Assembly: GCA_943787435.1 (NCBI GenBank)
Contig: CALSMK010000014.1
Location: 1 to 64,000, forward strand
Reading direction: 5' to 3'
Origin: an uncultured Flavobacteriales bacterium
GTDB taxonomy: Bacteria; Bacteroidota; Bacteroidia; Flavobacteriales_D; Sanyastnellaceae
Length of the DNA stretch: 64,000 nucleotides
Shown here: piece after piece, positions 18,331-28,695 of the stretch
Layout: the number at the start of each line of letters is the position of its first letter
How positions within the stretch are numbered: the first letter of the stretch is position 1
Made by a program: the position numbers and the translations under genes
Notes under the pieces: model-generated
Seen by the model: the letters and a program-made list of their open reading frames with translations, nothing else
What the model was told of the DNA's origin: nothing
Database searches by the model: none

Positions 18331-21300
18331 TTAACCTTTGGAAAGGTGGGCCCTCTGGATTTCTTCAATGAGCTGTCCTGCCTTGAATGGCTTGGGGACG
18401 AACCCGTCCATGCCCTGCTTGAGGTAATGGTCTGTGTCTTCTTTTAAGACGCTGGCCGTCATTGCAATGATGGTGGTGCTCGCTTTGATTTCGTCGGGCA
18501 AAGCACGAATGGCCAAAGTGGCCTCAATTCCCGTCATCTCAGGCATGGCGATGTCCATCAACACAAGGTCCCATTCGCCGTCCCGCACGGCTTCGAGGGC
18601 CAGCTTTCCGTTTTCGGCTTTGCCAATGGTGATGTCGTGCAATTCCGAGCGCAAGGTGTCTTCGGCCACGATGACATTGAATGGATTGTCTTCGGCAATC
18701 AAAATGCGCAAGTGGGGCATCGCAGGTCGTTCCGCAAGGGTCTCGTCTTTCCGAGACTTCTGGAGCCTGTAGATCTCCCGTTTCAGCTGCTCCGCCTGAA
18801 ATGGCTTGGGCACAAATCCATCCATGCCATGGCGCATGTAGTTGTCGGTCTCTTCGCGCAACACGCTGGCCGTCATGGCCACAATCAAGGTCCGTGACTT
18901 GTCGTTGGGGAGCTTTCGGATGGCCGAGGTGGCCTCAAGTCCGCTCATCTCCGGCATGTGAATGTCCATGAGCACAAGGTCCCATTCTCCATCGCGGACC
19001 ATTTCAAATGCCACTTGTCCATTTTCGGCCTTGCCAATGGTGACCCCCTCCAATTCCGATTTGAGGGTGTCTTCTGTCACAATCACATTGAATGGATTGT
19101 CCTCGGCAATCAAAATCCGAATGGGGCCAATGTGCTCGGCCAATGACTCCGATTCTTCGGCCATTTCTTCGACCTCGACGGGAGTGGCAGGCAAAGCAAA
19201 ACAGAAGTCAGACCCTTTGCCATCTTCACTTTCGACCCAAATGACGCCCCCTTGGAGCTCCACGATTTGTTTGGAAATGCTCAGGCCCAATCCTGTGCCA
19301 CCAAACTTTCGGGTTTTCAAGGAATCGCCTTGGTTGAAGCTTTCAAAAATCTTCTCCAGTTTGTCGGCGGGGATGCCGATGCCCGTGTCTTTTACCCGAA
19401 TGATGAACCACATATCATGGTCCTTGGATGGGGCGGGACACCAAGTGGGCAACTCGGGCAACTCGCCAACGGACGCTTGCATGGTGACACCTCCGTCCAG
19501 GGTGAATTTGACCGCATTTCCAATCAAGTTGATCAGCACTTGATTGAGGCGACTGGAATCGCCGAGTAAATGGGAGGGGAGGTCTGGGGAGGCTTCCACC
19601 GTGAATGAAAGGTCCTTCTGTTCGGCAGGAATGCGCATCACATTTTCGGCCACCTCCAAAGCGTCCTTCACAGAGAAAGGCTCTTCGGCAATCTCGAGCT
19701 TGCCTGCCTCCAGTTTCGAGAAGTCCAAAATGTCATTGACGATGTCAATCAGGTTGGAAGAGGCAATGACAATGTTCCTCAAATATTTCTTGGCCGTATC
19801 GGCCATGTTTTCTTTGGATGCCAAGTTGGACATGCCCACGATGGCGTTCAATGGCGTCCGGATCTCATGTGACATGTTGGAGAGGAAGACCGCCTTGTGG
19901 TTCAATGCGATTTCCAAATCTGCATTGGCCCGGATCAGCTCGCGCTGCCTGTCAGACAATTGTTGTCTTTGGGTGGAAATCAAGTTGCTTTGGCGCTGCG
20001 TAAATCGGTATCGGTAGGTGATGAACATCGCAAAAGCAATGAGCAACGCCACGATGGCATACAGGTAAGTCTGCTGTTCTTCTTGAAGTCGGTACTGCTC
20101 ATCCTGCATGGTTTGCTTGCGCAGGGTGTCGTATTCGTAGAGGTCCAGTCGCACTCGGGTTTGCCTCTGGCTCAAAATCAGTTTGTAAGCTGCTTCAGCA
20201 CTGTCGCTCACTTTGCGAGCTTCAATGCTCGCTTTGTATTGCTCCAGGGCAAATCTGGCGTTGGCGATGCAGTCCCAACAGTCCGTCAGTCGGGTGGCTC
20301 GGTTAAAGTTCCTGAGCTTTGGGTTTTGCTTCACTTCCTGAACCAAGGAATCGCACATCATCAAGGCTTCATTGGGCCTTCCCAAGGCAATCAGGGAGGT
20401 CCCCATCTTGGCGGATATGTATGCGGTGCGTTCACCTCTTTCGCCCAAATCCATCGTGAGTGCTTCGCGCAACCAGCGCTCCGCATCTTCATACCGCTTT
20501 TGTTTATTGGCGATTTGTCCCAAATATTCTTTGCATTTGATCTGGCTTGTGACTGAGAGGCCCATTTTGAGGGCAGCTAAGTATTCAGAACGGGCTTCTC
20601 CGAGGCGATCAGCCTCTCTTAAATACTTGGCAATGGTGAGGGTGGTCAAGCCCACTTTTCTTTGCAACCCGTAGCGTTCGAATACTTGCCGAGAGGTTTT
20701 GAGATAGTAAAGTGCGGTATCGCGCTCAATGCCGTCTTCGGGTCTGGAGAGTTTGGCGAGGTTGACCTTGGCTTGGGTGATTTGCAATTCGTCGTTGCTG
20801 TTGAGCACGGTAAACTCATAATGCCCCCTGGCTGAAGCGGGGTCTTTGATCTTGTTGTGGACGTATCCCAACCGGTCATGGACGTCGCAGATGCTGTTGA
20901 TGTCTCCAATGCTCTCTGCCAGCGTCAATGCCAGCGTGAGGTCGTCAAGCTGCAGAAGAATTTTCTCTCCGAGGGTCTTGGTATCCATGAAAGACCTCGA
21001 ATTCATGCCCCGTTCGACATAGAGGGGAAGAAGGATTTCAGCTGAAGATTCTTTGTATTGGTCAATGCTTTGGGTGAGCAGGTTGAAGCCTGTTTCTACT
21101 TGACCTGCTTTAAGAAGTGCACGGGCTTTGCGGGACAAGACCACGACCTGTTGATCATCAGATAACGCTTCCTTGAGGAGCAAGTCGGCCAGTGGGTAAA
21201 TGGCTTCCGCATTCACCAGTTCGAGTTCTTCGGTGGCGCGTTCAAAGGCGTCGACTCTTTCCTGAAGTGCCAGGCTTTCGTCTTGGATCATCAACTTTTC

Positions 21301-21381
21301 ATCAGAAAAATTGACTTGTGAAGCCCCCTGAAAGGAGCCAAATGCCATCAAAAGAAAGAGGGGGAGAAACAATCTAACCAT
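18331..21381 (-). CDS. Hybrid sensor histidine kinase: TPR-like sensor, one membrane helix, kinase core, two receivers
   Basis: About 1016 residues from ATG at 21381 (a GTG seven codons upstream is possible). Order: signal peptide, extracytoplasmic TPR-like helical repeats to about residue 420, a membrane helix near 438-457 (YAIVALLIAFAMF), coiled coil, HisKA with the autophosphorylated histidine in [13 protein letters not shown] (about 505), the ATPase boxes NLIGNAVKFT, DTGIGI and GGTGLGLSIS, then two receivers with the phosphorylated aspartates in LVLMDIHMP (about 805) and LVLMDIAMP (about 942). The receivers are near-duplicates. Convergent with the Hpt/receiver pair, which could supply the missing relay steps. 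No DNA-binding output domain. The TPR sensor class is common in Bacteroidota, with ligand unknown. Confidence 0.93.
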   Translation of the reverse strand: MVRLFLPLFLLMAFGSFQGASQVNFSDEKLMIQDESLALQERVDAFERATEELELVNAEAIYPLADLLLKEALSDDQQVVVLSRKARALLKAGQVETGFNLLTQSIDQYKESSAEILLPLYVERGMNSRSFMDTKTLGEKILLQLDDLTLALTLAESIGDINSICDVHDRLGYVHNKIKDPASARGHYEFTVLNSNDELQITQAKVNLAKLSRPEDGIERDTALYYLKTSRQVFERYGLQRKVGLTTLTIAKYLREADRLGEARSEYLAALKMGLSVTSQIKCKEYLGQIANKQKRYEDAERWLREALTMDLGERGERTAYISAKMGTSLIALGRPNEALMMCDSLVQEVKQNPKLRNFNRATRLTDCWDCIANARFALEQYKASIEARKVSDSAEAAYKLILSQRQTRVRLDLYEYDTLRKQTMQDEQYRLQEEQQTYLYAIVALLIAFAMFITYRYRFTQRQSNLISTQRQQLSDRQRELIRANADLEIALNHKAVFLSNMSHEIRTPLNAIVGMSNLASKENMADTAKKYLRNIVIASSNLIDIVNDILDFSKLEAGKLEIAEEPFSVKDALEVAENVMRIPAEQKDLSFTVEASPDLPSHLLGDSSRLNQVLINLIGNAVKFTLDGGVTMQASVGELPELPTWCPAPSKDHDMWFIIRVKDTGIGIPADKLEKIFESFNQGDSLKTRKFGGTGLGLSISKQIVELQGGVIWVESEDGKGSDFCFALPATPVEVEEMAEESESLAEHIGPIRILIAEDNPFNVIVTEDTLKSELEGVTIGKAENGQVAFEMVRDGEWDLVLMDIHMPEMSGLEATSAIRKLPNDKSRTLIVAMTASVLREETDNYMRHGMDGFVPKPFQAEQLKREIYRLQKSRKDETLAERPAMPHLRILIAEDNPFNVIVAEDTLRSELHDITIGKAENGKLALEAVRDGEWDLVLMDIAMPEMTGIEATLAIRALPDEIKASTTIIAMTASVLKEDTDHYLKQGMDGFVPKPFKAGQLIEEIQRAHLSKG
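18355..19130. repeat. Tandem duplication of the receiver-coding segment (two copies about 415 bases apart)
   Basis: Copy 1 spans about 18355-18715 and copy 2 about 18770-19130. Identical or nearly identical stretches recur at the same offset, such as TTGAATGGATTGTC followed by TCGGCAATCAAAAT (18674 and 19089). At protein level both read RILIAEDNPFNVIV, GKAENG, DGEWDLVLMDI and GMDGFVPKPF. The conservation extends to synonymous sites, pointing to a recent duplication. Confidence 0.85.
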
Positions 21382-21494
21382 CTGTAATCCTCTAAAATAC
21401 ACAGCATGGTCTTTCAGATTTCAACTCTCCTTCTTTTCGGCCATTGGCAGGCTCGAAATTTCGTCTACATTTGCGCTCCCTTTGGGGCAAAGCC

Positions 21495-21571
21495 GACTAT
21501 GTAGCTCAACTGGATAGAGCACCTCACTACGGATGAGGAGGTTGAGGGTTCGAATCCTTCCATGGTCGCCA
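21495..21571 (+). tRNA. tRNA-Arg (anticodon ACG)
   Basis: 77 bases including an encoded CCA. Acceptor GACTATG pairs with CATGGTC (one G-T pair); D arm GCTC/GAGC with the loop AACTGGATA; anticodon stem CCTCA/TGAGG around the loop CTACGGA, giving anticodon ACG; T arm GAGGG with the loop TTCGAAT. ACG is read as ICG after deamination, decoding CGU/CGC/CGA. A strong terminator follows. Confidence 0.95.
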
Positions 21572-21580
21572 CAGTTTACA

Positions 21581-21617
21581 GAAAGCCCTCGTTGCAATGT
21601 CGCAACGGGGGCTTTCG
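21581..21617 (+). terminator. Terminator after tRNA-Arg
   Basis: GAAAGCCCTCGTTGC, loop AATGTC, then GCAACGGGGGCTTTC. The stem is 15 pairs with a single mismatch, 9 bases after the tRNA. A short T-rich stretch follows. It also lies just past the end of the convergent metalloprotease gene. Confidence 0.85.
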
Positions 21618-21656
21618 ATTTTGGGACACTGGTGCCCGGAATCTTAAGGTATAGGC

Positions 21657-24600
21657 TCAGTCGCAGCTGTTCCCGAATTCGCCCAAGACGATCAGGAAGT
21701 CTTCTACGGAGACGAAGCCATCGAGGTTGATGTCGGCCATGCAAGCAGATGAACACCCAAATTCGCCGAGCATGATCAAAATGTCGTTCACGGCGACCAC
21801 GCCGTCTTGGTCCAAGTCGTGAGGACACGCGGGGTCACAAATGCCGTCGCCATTGACATCTGCGGCACAATCTCCACCACACACGTCCAAGGCATCGACG
21901 TTGTAAAGACACGAGCCATCTTCTTCGGAGGCCTCTGCATCATAATTGCAGGCCAGGATGTCCGTGCAGCCCGGCACAACGGGCGTACAATCTGGAGACA
22001 CAGTGAAGGGGTTTCCATAATCCCAACTGCTCGGAGGGTAGGGGTGTTCCGCGAGGTAAATCCGGTACTCCACACCTGCTGCAGCCACATCGATGGCCCA
22101 TGGATGCAAGCCGGTGTTGTCCACAACCCCCAAGTCAGCCACAGCGGCGTTGGCGTTGATGTTGATCAAGCTCAGGTAGACACTGGTGTTGGGGTCTCCT
22201 CCAGACCATGAGATCAAGAGGGTGTCGCCCAGGCACCATTCACTGGCCACATCGTCCAGGGACAAGCCCACATAGAGGCAAGAACCGTCGTCATAGGTGG
22301 CCTCTGGATTGTGGTTCAAGGCCGACGCGTCTGTGCACCCTAGAACATCGTCTTCGTAATAGCACGAGCCATCATCCTCTTGGGCCTCTTCCTCGAAATT
22401 CAAAGCCAACGGATCGGTGCAGCCCACAATGGGATAGTAGCAGGATCCGTCATCGAGGAGGGCATTGGGGTCATAATTGAAGGCCTGATCATCGGTGCAT
22501 CCATAGAACGCATCGCAGCCGCCGTTGACCGAGAACAGCCCCGATGAACCGCCGGATCCACTGGCCACGGGCACACTGTCCAAGAGCAGTTCCCACGAAA
22601 TTTCAGAGAGGTAGCTGCCGCCTCCTGCACCAAAGGTGTAGCACCCATCGGGCAGGCAGAATTCGGTCATGCCTTCTGGCCCAGAATTCAAGGTCAAGCT
22701 TTGAATCAGTGCGCCGTCGGTGCTGGAGATGTCGAGTTCGTTGCCATTCCAGCCGTCGCCATAGGAGTCGTACATGTGCAGGGTCAAGGCGTTGTCCTCT
22801 CCGCAGTCCAGCGGATAGGTGCAGGTCCCGTCATCGTCTACTGCGAAAGGGTTGAAGTTCAATGCCAGCGGATCGGTGCATCCATAAGTGGCGTAGATCT
22901 GCCCCGCCAAAATCTCCTCCCCGGGCTTGCGGTTGTATGCGTAGTCCACAAGGCGCACCATGTCGCCTGCCTCGCTGACCTCAAACCTCATCCATCCGTA
23001 ATGGAAGCGCTCAGCCAATGTGAATTTGACGCCGGCAAACGTGGTTTGGCCATTCCATTCACTGTAGGTGGGAGAGGTGATCACCAATTGGGTTTCCAAT
23101 TCCGAGAAGTACTTCCAGTGGCTTTCGCTTTGGATGGTGTCTCCGGCTTGGAGCGCGCTCAAGTTGGTGGAACCCACATTGCAAACGCCAGATTTGGAAT
23201 ACGTCTCCAACCGGAAATGGCCATTGACGTACCACAGTCCAAAGTCTGCATCGCCCACGTTCCAGCTGAAGTATTTCCAGTTGTTTCCGGGGTTGGCAAT
23301 CGCGATGCCCTCGGCAGGATCCACTTCCACGTATTGGATGGCATAGGGGTCGGCGTAGTCGAGGGACATGGACCGCGAGAGGTCCATGCCGCTGGGGACA
23401 TCGGAGAGGAGGGAGGCGTCCAATGAAACGTGGAATGAAGCGTCGTCCACATCGGTGTGGGCACTGGCCTGTCCGCCAGAGACAAATGGATGCGGGAATC
23501 GGAGACGCGCTCAATGTGGGCCGTCAAACCTTCGGGAAGGTCGGAAACGTCGAAGCCTGACCCGGTCCCAAGGGTGTCAAATTCGGTCCATGTGGCCCCA
23601 AACAGGTCGATGCTGCGCTCCGAGGAAACGCTTCCATCGTTTTCCAAAGCTTCGTGGAACACCGTCTGGGTGTAAGCCAGCACTGGAGACTGCACTTCGC
23701 CCATGGCAATGGCGCCGTTCCGGTTGCTCGTTGTACGCCATGTCCAGGGCGTAGTAATGGCGGCCATCCTCACTCACGCGCATCCGAATCCATCCGTAGT
23801 GGTCATTGCCGTTGCGCTGGAATTGCACGCCAGCGTATGCGGTTTGTCCGTTCCAGTCGGTATAGTCGGGATTGGACAAGTCCAGCTGGTCGGGGTACCA
23901 AGGGCCAGGCTCGGTGATGTCGGATTCGGGGCCGACCACGGCTCCAAAAGCGAGGGGGACAAGATTGGAGGTGCCGGGGTGGCACACGGCCCCGTTGCCA
24001 TAGGTTTCGAGCTTGATGTTGACCAAGTCGTAGTGAAAGAAACCGAAGTCGGCACCGCCAGATCCCATGGTAAACCAAGTCCATCGGCGCCCTTCGAAGA
24101 AGTTGTGGGCATCGTCCACCAAGTCCACAAATACGATCTCGTAGGGGTCCAAGAAGGTCAGCCCGAGGGCGGTGTTGGACGGGTTGTAGAGGTCCTCGTA
24201 TGTCACTCCGGCGAAGGGGTTGACGGTGAAGTGAAGCGCGAGGTTGTCCAGGTTGTCGCCGGCCGCATGGCTGGCCACTTGACCGGTGAGGTGTGCCGTC
24301 GCATGGGTGGAGTCCACGACCACCACAGACAAGGAGGTCCCAGCGGGCAGGTTTTCGGTACTGAAGTCGACCCCTTCTACCAGTGTGCCGGTGGCGCCAA
24401 AGGTCAGGTCGAGCAATTCAATGCCGATTTCGCTGTCCACAGTGCCATCGTTGGCGAAAGACTCCGAAAAGGAGGACTCCAAGTACACCATCCGAGGCAG
24501 GAACCCTTCAAGAAAGACCAGCGCGTGGTTGTCCGCAGACCAAATGTTGTTGCGCCCCGCCACGTCCGAGCACATGGTCGCCAGCATCCGTGTCTTCTGA

Positions 24601-25499
24601 CCTTGGGTGAACATGTTGGAACAATTGGAATAGTCCATGTAGTTCTGCACGTTGTCCTGGGAGTCGCATGACTCAGCCTCCAGGTCGCAGCCTGTGTTTC
24701 CGATGGTGTTGGGGGTGTCTTCCACCGCGTCGTCGAAACCGCAGCCCGCCGTGGATTGGTTGCCCGACTGGTCGCCCCAAGTGTGTTTGAGGTTGGCCCA
24801 GTGCCCCACCTCGTGGGTCAGAATTTTGTAATGGGTCCAAACCGCAGTCTCTGTTCTACCCACGGCCCAATACGAAGACACCACGCCATCGTAAATGGAA
24901 GCGGACCCTTCGACATCGGCGGGGTAGAATGCGAAGGCAGATCCATTGCCCCCATCCGAAGAGTTCACCACCCAAACGTTGAGGTACATGGTGGGATCCC
25001 ACTGGACCAATTGCTTGAGGGCAATGTCGCTGCCGTTGTAGGTCAATTCGGATTGGATGCGGTTGATGCCGGTGGTGGGCTGGCCATTGGGGTCGAAGTC
25101 GGCCAAACGAAAGCCCATGCCCACGTCGGCGACGATGCCGGAGAAATTGGGGTGGACCTCGGTCAGCTCCGCGTTTGAAGCGGAGAAGTCCTCGTTCAAT
25201 TGCACAATGGCCTCATGGATTTGCGCGTCAGAGATGTTCTCTGGCCCATTGTCGTGCACCACATGAAACACGATGGGGATCAAAAGGTCCTCGTCCGTGC
25301 AGGAAAGAGACTGGGCGGCAAAGTTTCGCGTGTGGTCTTCGAGCGACAACCTCCTGAGCTCTTGGCCCCCCATCCACTCAGGGTGGGCGAGGCGCATGTC
25401 GTCGCGCTGCTTCTGGTGCTCGCAACCATGCTGTGCTTGACTCACCCCGCTGAACAACAGCAACGCAAAAAGTGGCCAAATGAAGCGGAGTGGATTCAT
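21657..25499 (-). CDS. Secreted M43 (pappalysin-type) metalloprotease with Cys-rich modules and dockerin-like end (two frameshifts)
   Basis: About 1280 residues when joined. Signal peptide (residues 1-22), pro-region, then the zinc protease: HEVGHWANLKHTWG (His229, Glu230, His233, His239) and the Met-turn region VQNYMDYS, typical of M43. Downstream are two similar beta modules (each with LxxAYN/MAYN and a Gly-rich GADFGFF/GDADFGLWY strand), then GCTDPLALNF...DDGTC-type modules repeated at least four times, a sandwich domain, and a C-terminal dockerin-like pair ending FGNSCD. Reading shifts frame near 23725 (after MAYNEQPE, resuming NGAIAMGEVQ) and near 23473 (SLAG joins QASAHTDVDDASFHV if one G is added to TGGCGGAC). 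No T9SS type A tail is seen. Exported degradative or processing protease is the likely role. Confidence 0.85.
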
Positions 25500-25605
25500 G
25501 AACGCAAGGTGGGACAGGAAGATACGGCGATTGGAGCCGCCCCTTCTAGAGATGGAAGCCGGCCTTTCACGAGGGCCTTCCGCTCAAGCGGGCTAATTTG
25601 TGGCC

Positions 25606-27525
25606 ATGCCTTTTTTGCTCGATTCGCCCGAAGCGGTGGCCGCTGCCCGCCTGAGTGCATCCCACAACCCCGAGGCCTTTTGGGCCGACATCGCCGGCCA
25701 TTACGACTGGATGAAGCCGTGGAACAACGTGTGTTCCGCAGAGTTTGAAACGCCGTCCGTGCGCTGGTTCGAGGGCGCAGAGCTCAACATCACCGCCAAC
25801 TGTCTGGACCGGCACTTGGCCGAGCATGGCGACCGAACTGCCATCCTGTGGGAGCCCAACGACCCGGCAGACAGCACCGTGGCGATCACCTACGCGGAGC
25901 TGCACGGCAGGGTGTGCCGATTTGCCAATGTGCTGAAAAGCAGTGGGGTGGGGAAGGGCGACCGCGTGGCGCTTTACCTGCCCATGGTGCCGGAGCTCGC
26001 TGTGGCGGTGCTGGCCTGCGCCCGCATCGGAGCGGTGCACAGCGTGGTCTTCGCCGGCTTCTCCGCGCGCAGCCTGGCCGACCGCATTCAGGACGCCGGC
26101 GCTGTGTGCGTGATCACCAGCGACGGCATGAAGCGCGGCGCCAAGGGGCTGGCCCTGAAGGCGGTCGTGGACGAGGCCCTCGCCGAATGCCCCACGGTCA
26201 CCACCAACCTTGTCGTTCGCCACACCGGCGAAGACGTCCAATGGAACGCCCACCGTGATGTGTGGCTCCACGAGGCGCTCACTGCCGTTTCCGGCGACTG
26301 TCCGCCCGAGCCCATGGATTCAGAGGACCTGCTCTTCATCCTCTACACTTCGGGCAGCACGGGCAAGCCCAAGGGCGTGGTCCATACCTGTGGCGGATAC
26401 ATGGTGTATGCAGGCTACAGCTTTGCCAACGTCTTCCAGTACCAGCCCGGCGACGTCTATTGGTGCACCGCCGACATCGGTTGGATCACCGGACACAGCT
26501 ACATCGTCTATGGCCCGCTGCTCAATGGTGCGACCACGGTGATGTTCGAAGGCGTACCCACATACCCTTCGCCCGCCCGTTTCTGGGAGGTCTGCCAGAA
26601 GCTCAAGGTCAACCAGTTCTACACGGCTCCGACGGCCATCCGCGCCCTGATGGCTTGCGAGCCCCGCTTCGCAGAGGGCCACGACCTGTCGGCGCTCAAG
26701 GTCATCGGCTCAGTAGGGGAGCCCATCAACGAAGAGGCATGGCAATGGTACCACGACGCGATTGGTGGCGGTGAGTGCGCGCTGGTCGACACCTGGTGGC
26801 AAACCGAGACCGGCGGCATCCTCATCAGCGGCCTCGGATCGCACAGCCCCATGAAGCCGGCCCACGCAGGCTACCCCTTGCCGGGCATCAGTCCCGTGCT
26901 GGTGGACGGGGACGGTAACACCTTGGAAGGGGAGGCCGAAGGCTACCTCTGCATCGACCGCCCATGGCCGTCCATGATCCGCACCACCTACGGCGACCAC
27001 GAGCGTTGCCGAAACGTGTACTTCAGCGCCTTCAAAGGCAAGTACTTCACCGGTGACGGGGCCCGGCGCGACGCCGACGGCATGTTCCGCATCATCGGCC
27101 GCGTCGACGACGTGGTCAACGTGAGCGGCCACCGCTTCGGCACCGCCGAGATCGAGGACGCCATCGATTCTCACCCCGCCGTGGCCGAGTGCGCCGTCAT
27201 CGGCTATCCGCACCCCATCAAGGGCCAGGCGGTCCACGCCTATGTGATCCTCAAAGACGGCGCCCTGCCCACCGACGCCCCGGGCATCGCGGCATTGCGC
27301 AAGGAAATCGGCATCCAAGTCAACACCGAGATCGGCAACATCGCCCGCCCAGACCGCGTGCAATTCACGCCGGGCTTGCCCAAAACGCGCTCGGGCAAAA
27401 TCATGCGCCGCATCCTCCGCAAGGTGGCCAGCGGCGAGCACGACCAGCTCGGCGACACCTCCACGCTCCTCGACCCCACGGTCGTCGATGGCGTCATCGC
27501 CGGCGCCGCCGAATTCCTCGCCTGA
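25606..27525 (+). CDS. acs: Acetyl-CoA synthetase (AMP-forming)
   Basis: About 639 residues from ATG at 25606. Motifs: YTSGSTGKPKGVVHT (P-loop-like, residues about 245-258), TADIGWITGHSYIVYGPL, WWQTETGG, and the C-terminal hinge GRVDDVVNVSGHRFGTAEIE, with the catalytic and acetylatable lysine in PKTRSGKIMRRILRK (Lys598). It activates acetate to acetyl-AMP and then acetyl-CoA. It is preceded by 100 bases of spacer and followed after 14 bases by a lipoprotein hydrolase gene. Its base composition is much richer in GC, with strongly C-ending codons (about 65% by eye in sampled lines against 52-57% in nearby genes), which could mean strong expression bias or acquisition. Confidence 0.97.
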   Translation: MPFLLDSPEAVAAARLSASHNPEAFWADIAGHYDWMKPWNNVCSAEFETPSVRWFEGAELNITANCLDRHLAEHGDRTAILWEPNDPADSTVAITYAELHGRVCRFANVLKSSGVGKGDRVALYLPMVPELAVAVLACARIGAVHSVVFAGFSARSLADRIQDAGAVCVITSDGMKRGAKGLALKAVVDEALAECPTVTTNLVVRHTGEDVQWNAHRDVWLHEALTAVSGDCPPEPMDSEDLLFILYTSGSTGKPKGVVHTCGGYMVYAGYSFANVFQYQPGDVYWCTADIGWITGHSYIVYGPLLNGATTVMFEGVPTYPSPARFWEVCQKLKVNQFYTAPTAIRALMACEPRFAEGHDLSALKVIGSVGEPINEEAWQWYHDAIGGGECALVDTWWQTETGGILISGLGSHSPMKPAHAGYPLPGISPVLVDGDGNTLEGEAEGYLCIDRPWPSMIRTTYGDHERCRNVYFSAFKGKYFTGDGARRDADGMFRIIGRVDDVVNVSGHRFGTAEIEDAIDSHPAVAECAVIGYPHPIKGQAVHAYVILKDGALPTDAPGIAALRKEIGIQVNTEIGNIARPDRVQFTPGLPKTRSGKIMRRILRKVASGEHDQLGDTSTLLDPTVVDGVIAGAAEFLA

Positions 27526-27539
27526 ACTAACTTTCCGGC

Positions 27540-28647
27540 ATGCGATTCCATTCACTTCTGATGCTGGCTGTGCTGCCTGCTTTCCTGCTTGCTTCTTGCG
27601 CCAACGACGAGTGCTGTTCTGCGGACAGTCACAAAGGCCCTGCCCATGAGGGCGTCACGGTAGAAGACGACTACCACGCCACGGGGAATTGTGCCCTCGA
27701 GTTTACGGCGGCCGACAGCGCGCGCCGGGCGGCCAAGCATGCCGAGCCGGGTGTGAAGATGGTGGAGCTGTCCAATGGCTACCGTGTCTTTACGCAAACG
27801 GTGGGGGAGAGTGCCGACGTCAAAATCTTGACCCTTCACGGCGGGCCGGCTTGCACCCACGAGTACATGACGGTTCTTGGCGACGTCCTGCCCGAATCAC
27901 GGGGATACGAGGTGATTTACTACGATCAGCTCGGGAGCTACTACAGCGACCAGCCCACCGAAGACCTGTGGAACATCGACCGCTGGTGCGAAGAAGTGGA
28001 GGAGGTCCGCATGGCCCTCGGCTTGAACAAAGACAACTTCTACATCCTCGGAAACAGCTGGGGCGGCATCTTGGGCATGGAGTATGCTTTGCGTTACCAA
28101 GAGAACCTCAAAGGGTCTGATTGTGAGCAACATGGTCACGAGCATTCCCGAGTACGCGGCGTACAACGAAGAGGTCTTGCGTCCGCAAATGGACCCCGCC
28201 ATTCTCGACAGCCTCGAGGCCTTTGAAGCCGCCGGCGACATTCAAAACGAGACCTTCCTCCAACTGGTCGACGAGCATTTCTACGCCAAGCACCTCTGCC
28301 GTTTGGAGGAGTGGCCCGAAGCCATCACCGGTTCTTTTGAGCGCCTCAACTACAAGCTCTACGACCTCATGCAAGGGCCCAGCGAGTTCCGCGTGGGCGG
28401 GCGCCTCATCGAGTGGGACATCACCGACCGCCTCGGCGAAATCACGGTGCCCACCCTCATGGTGGGCGCAGAGCACGACACCATGGACCCCGACAAGATG
28501 ACCCAGCAAGCCACGCTCGTGGCCAACGGCCGGTCCTTGCATTGCTACAACGGGTCGCACCTGTGCATGTGGGACGACCAAGACGCCTTCATGGGCGGCG
28601 TGGCGAGCTTCATCGAAGACGTCAACGCCGGCCGCCCCATGCGCTGA
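27540..28647 (+). CDS. Exported alpha/beta hydrolase, proline-iminopeptidase-like lipoprotein (one frameshift)
   Basis: About 368 residues joined. A lipoprotein signal ends in LLASCAN (cysteine near residue 20). The hydrolase domain shows HGGPACTHEY (oxyanion HGGP of prolyl iminopeptidases), YYDQLGSYYSDQP, and the nucleophile elbow GNSWGGILGMEYA. After the shift it continues GLIVSNMVTSIPEYAAYN, the aspartate of VGAEHDTMDP and a C-terminal histidine in NGSHLCMW. The frame changes in the run AAAGGG at 28110-28115; one base fewer joins ENLK to GLIVSNM. It likely releases N-terminal residues (often proline) from peptides in the envelope. GC-rich like acs just upstream and probably cotranscribed with it. 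Confidence 0.85.
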
Positions 28648-28695
28648 GCGCCTCGGATCAGAGGCTTGGGTCTGAGAGCGGTTCCTGCCCTGCTG

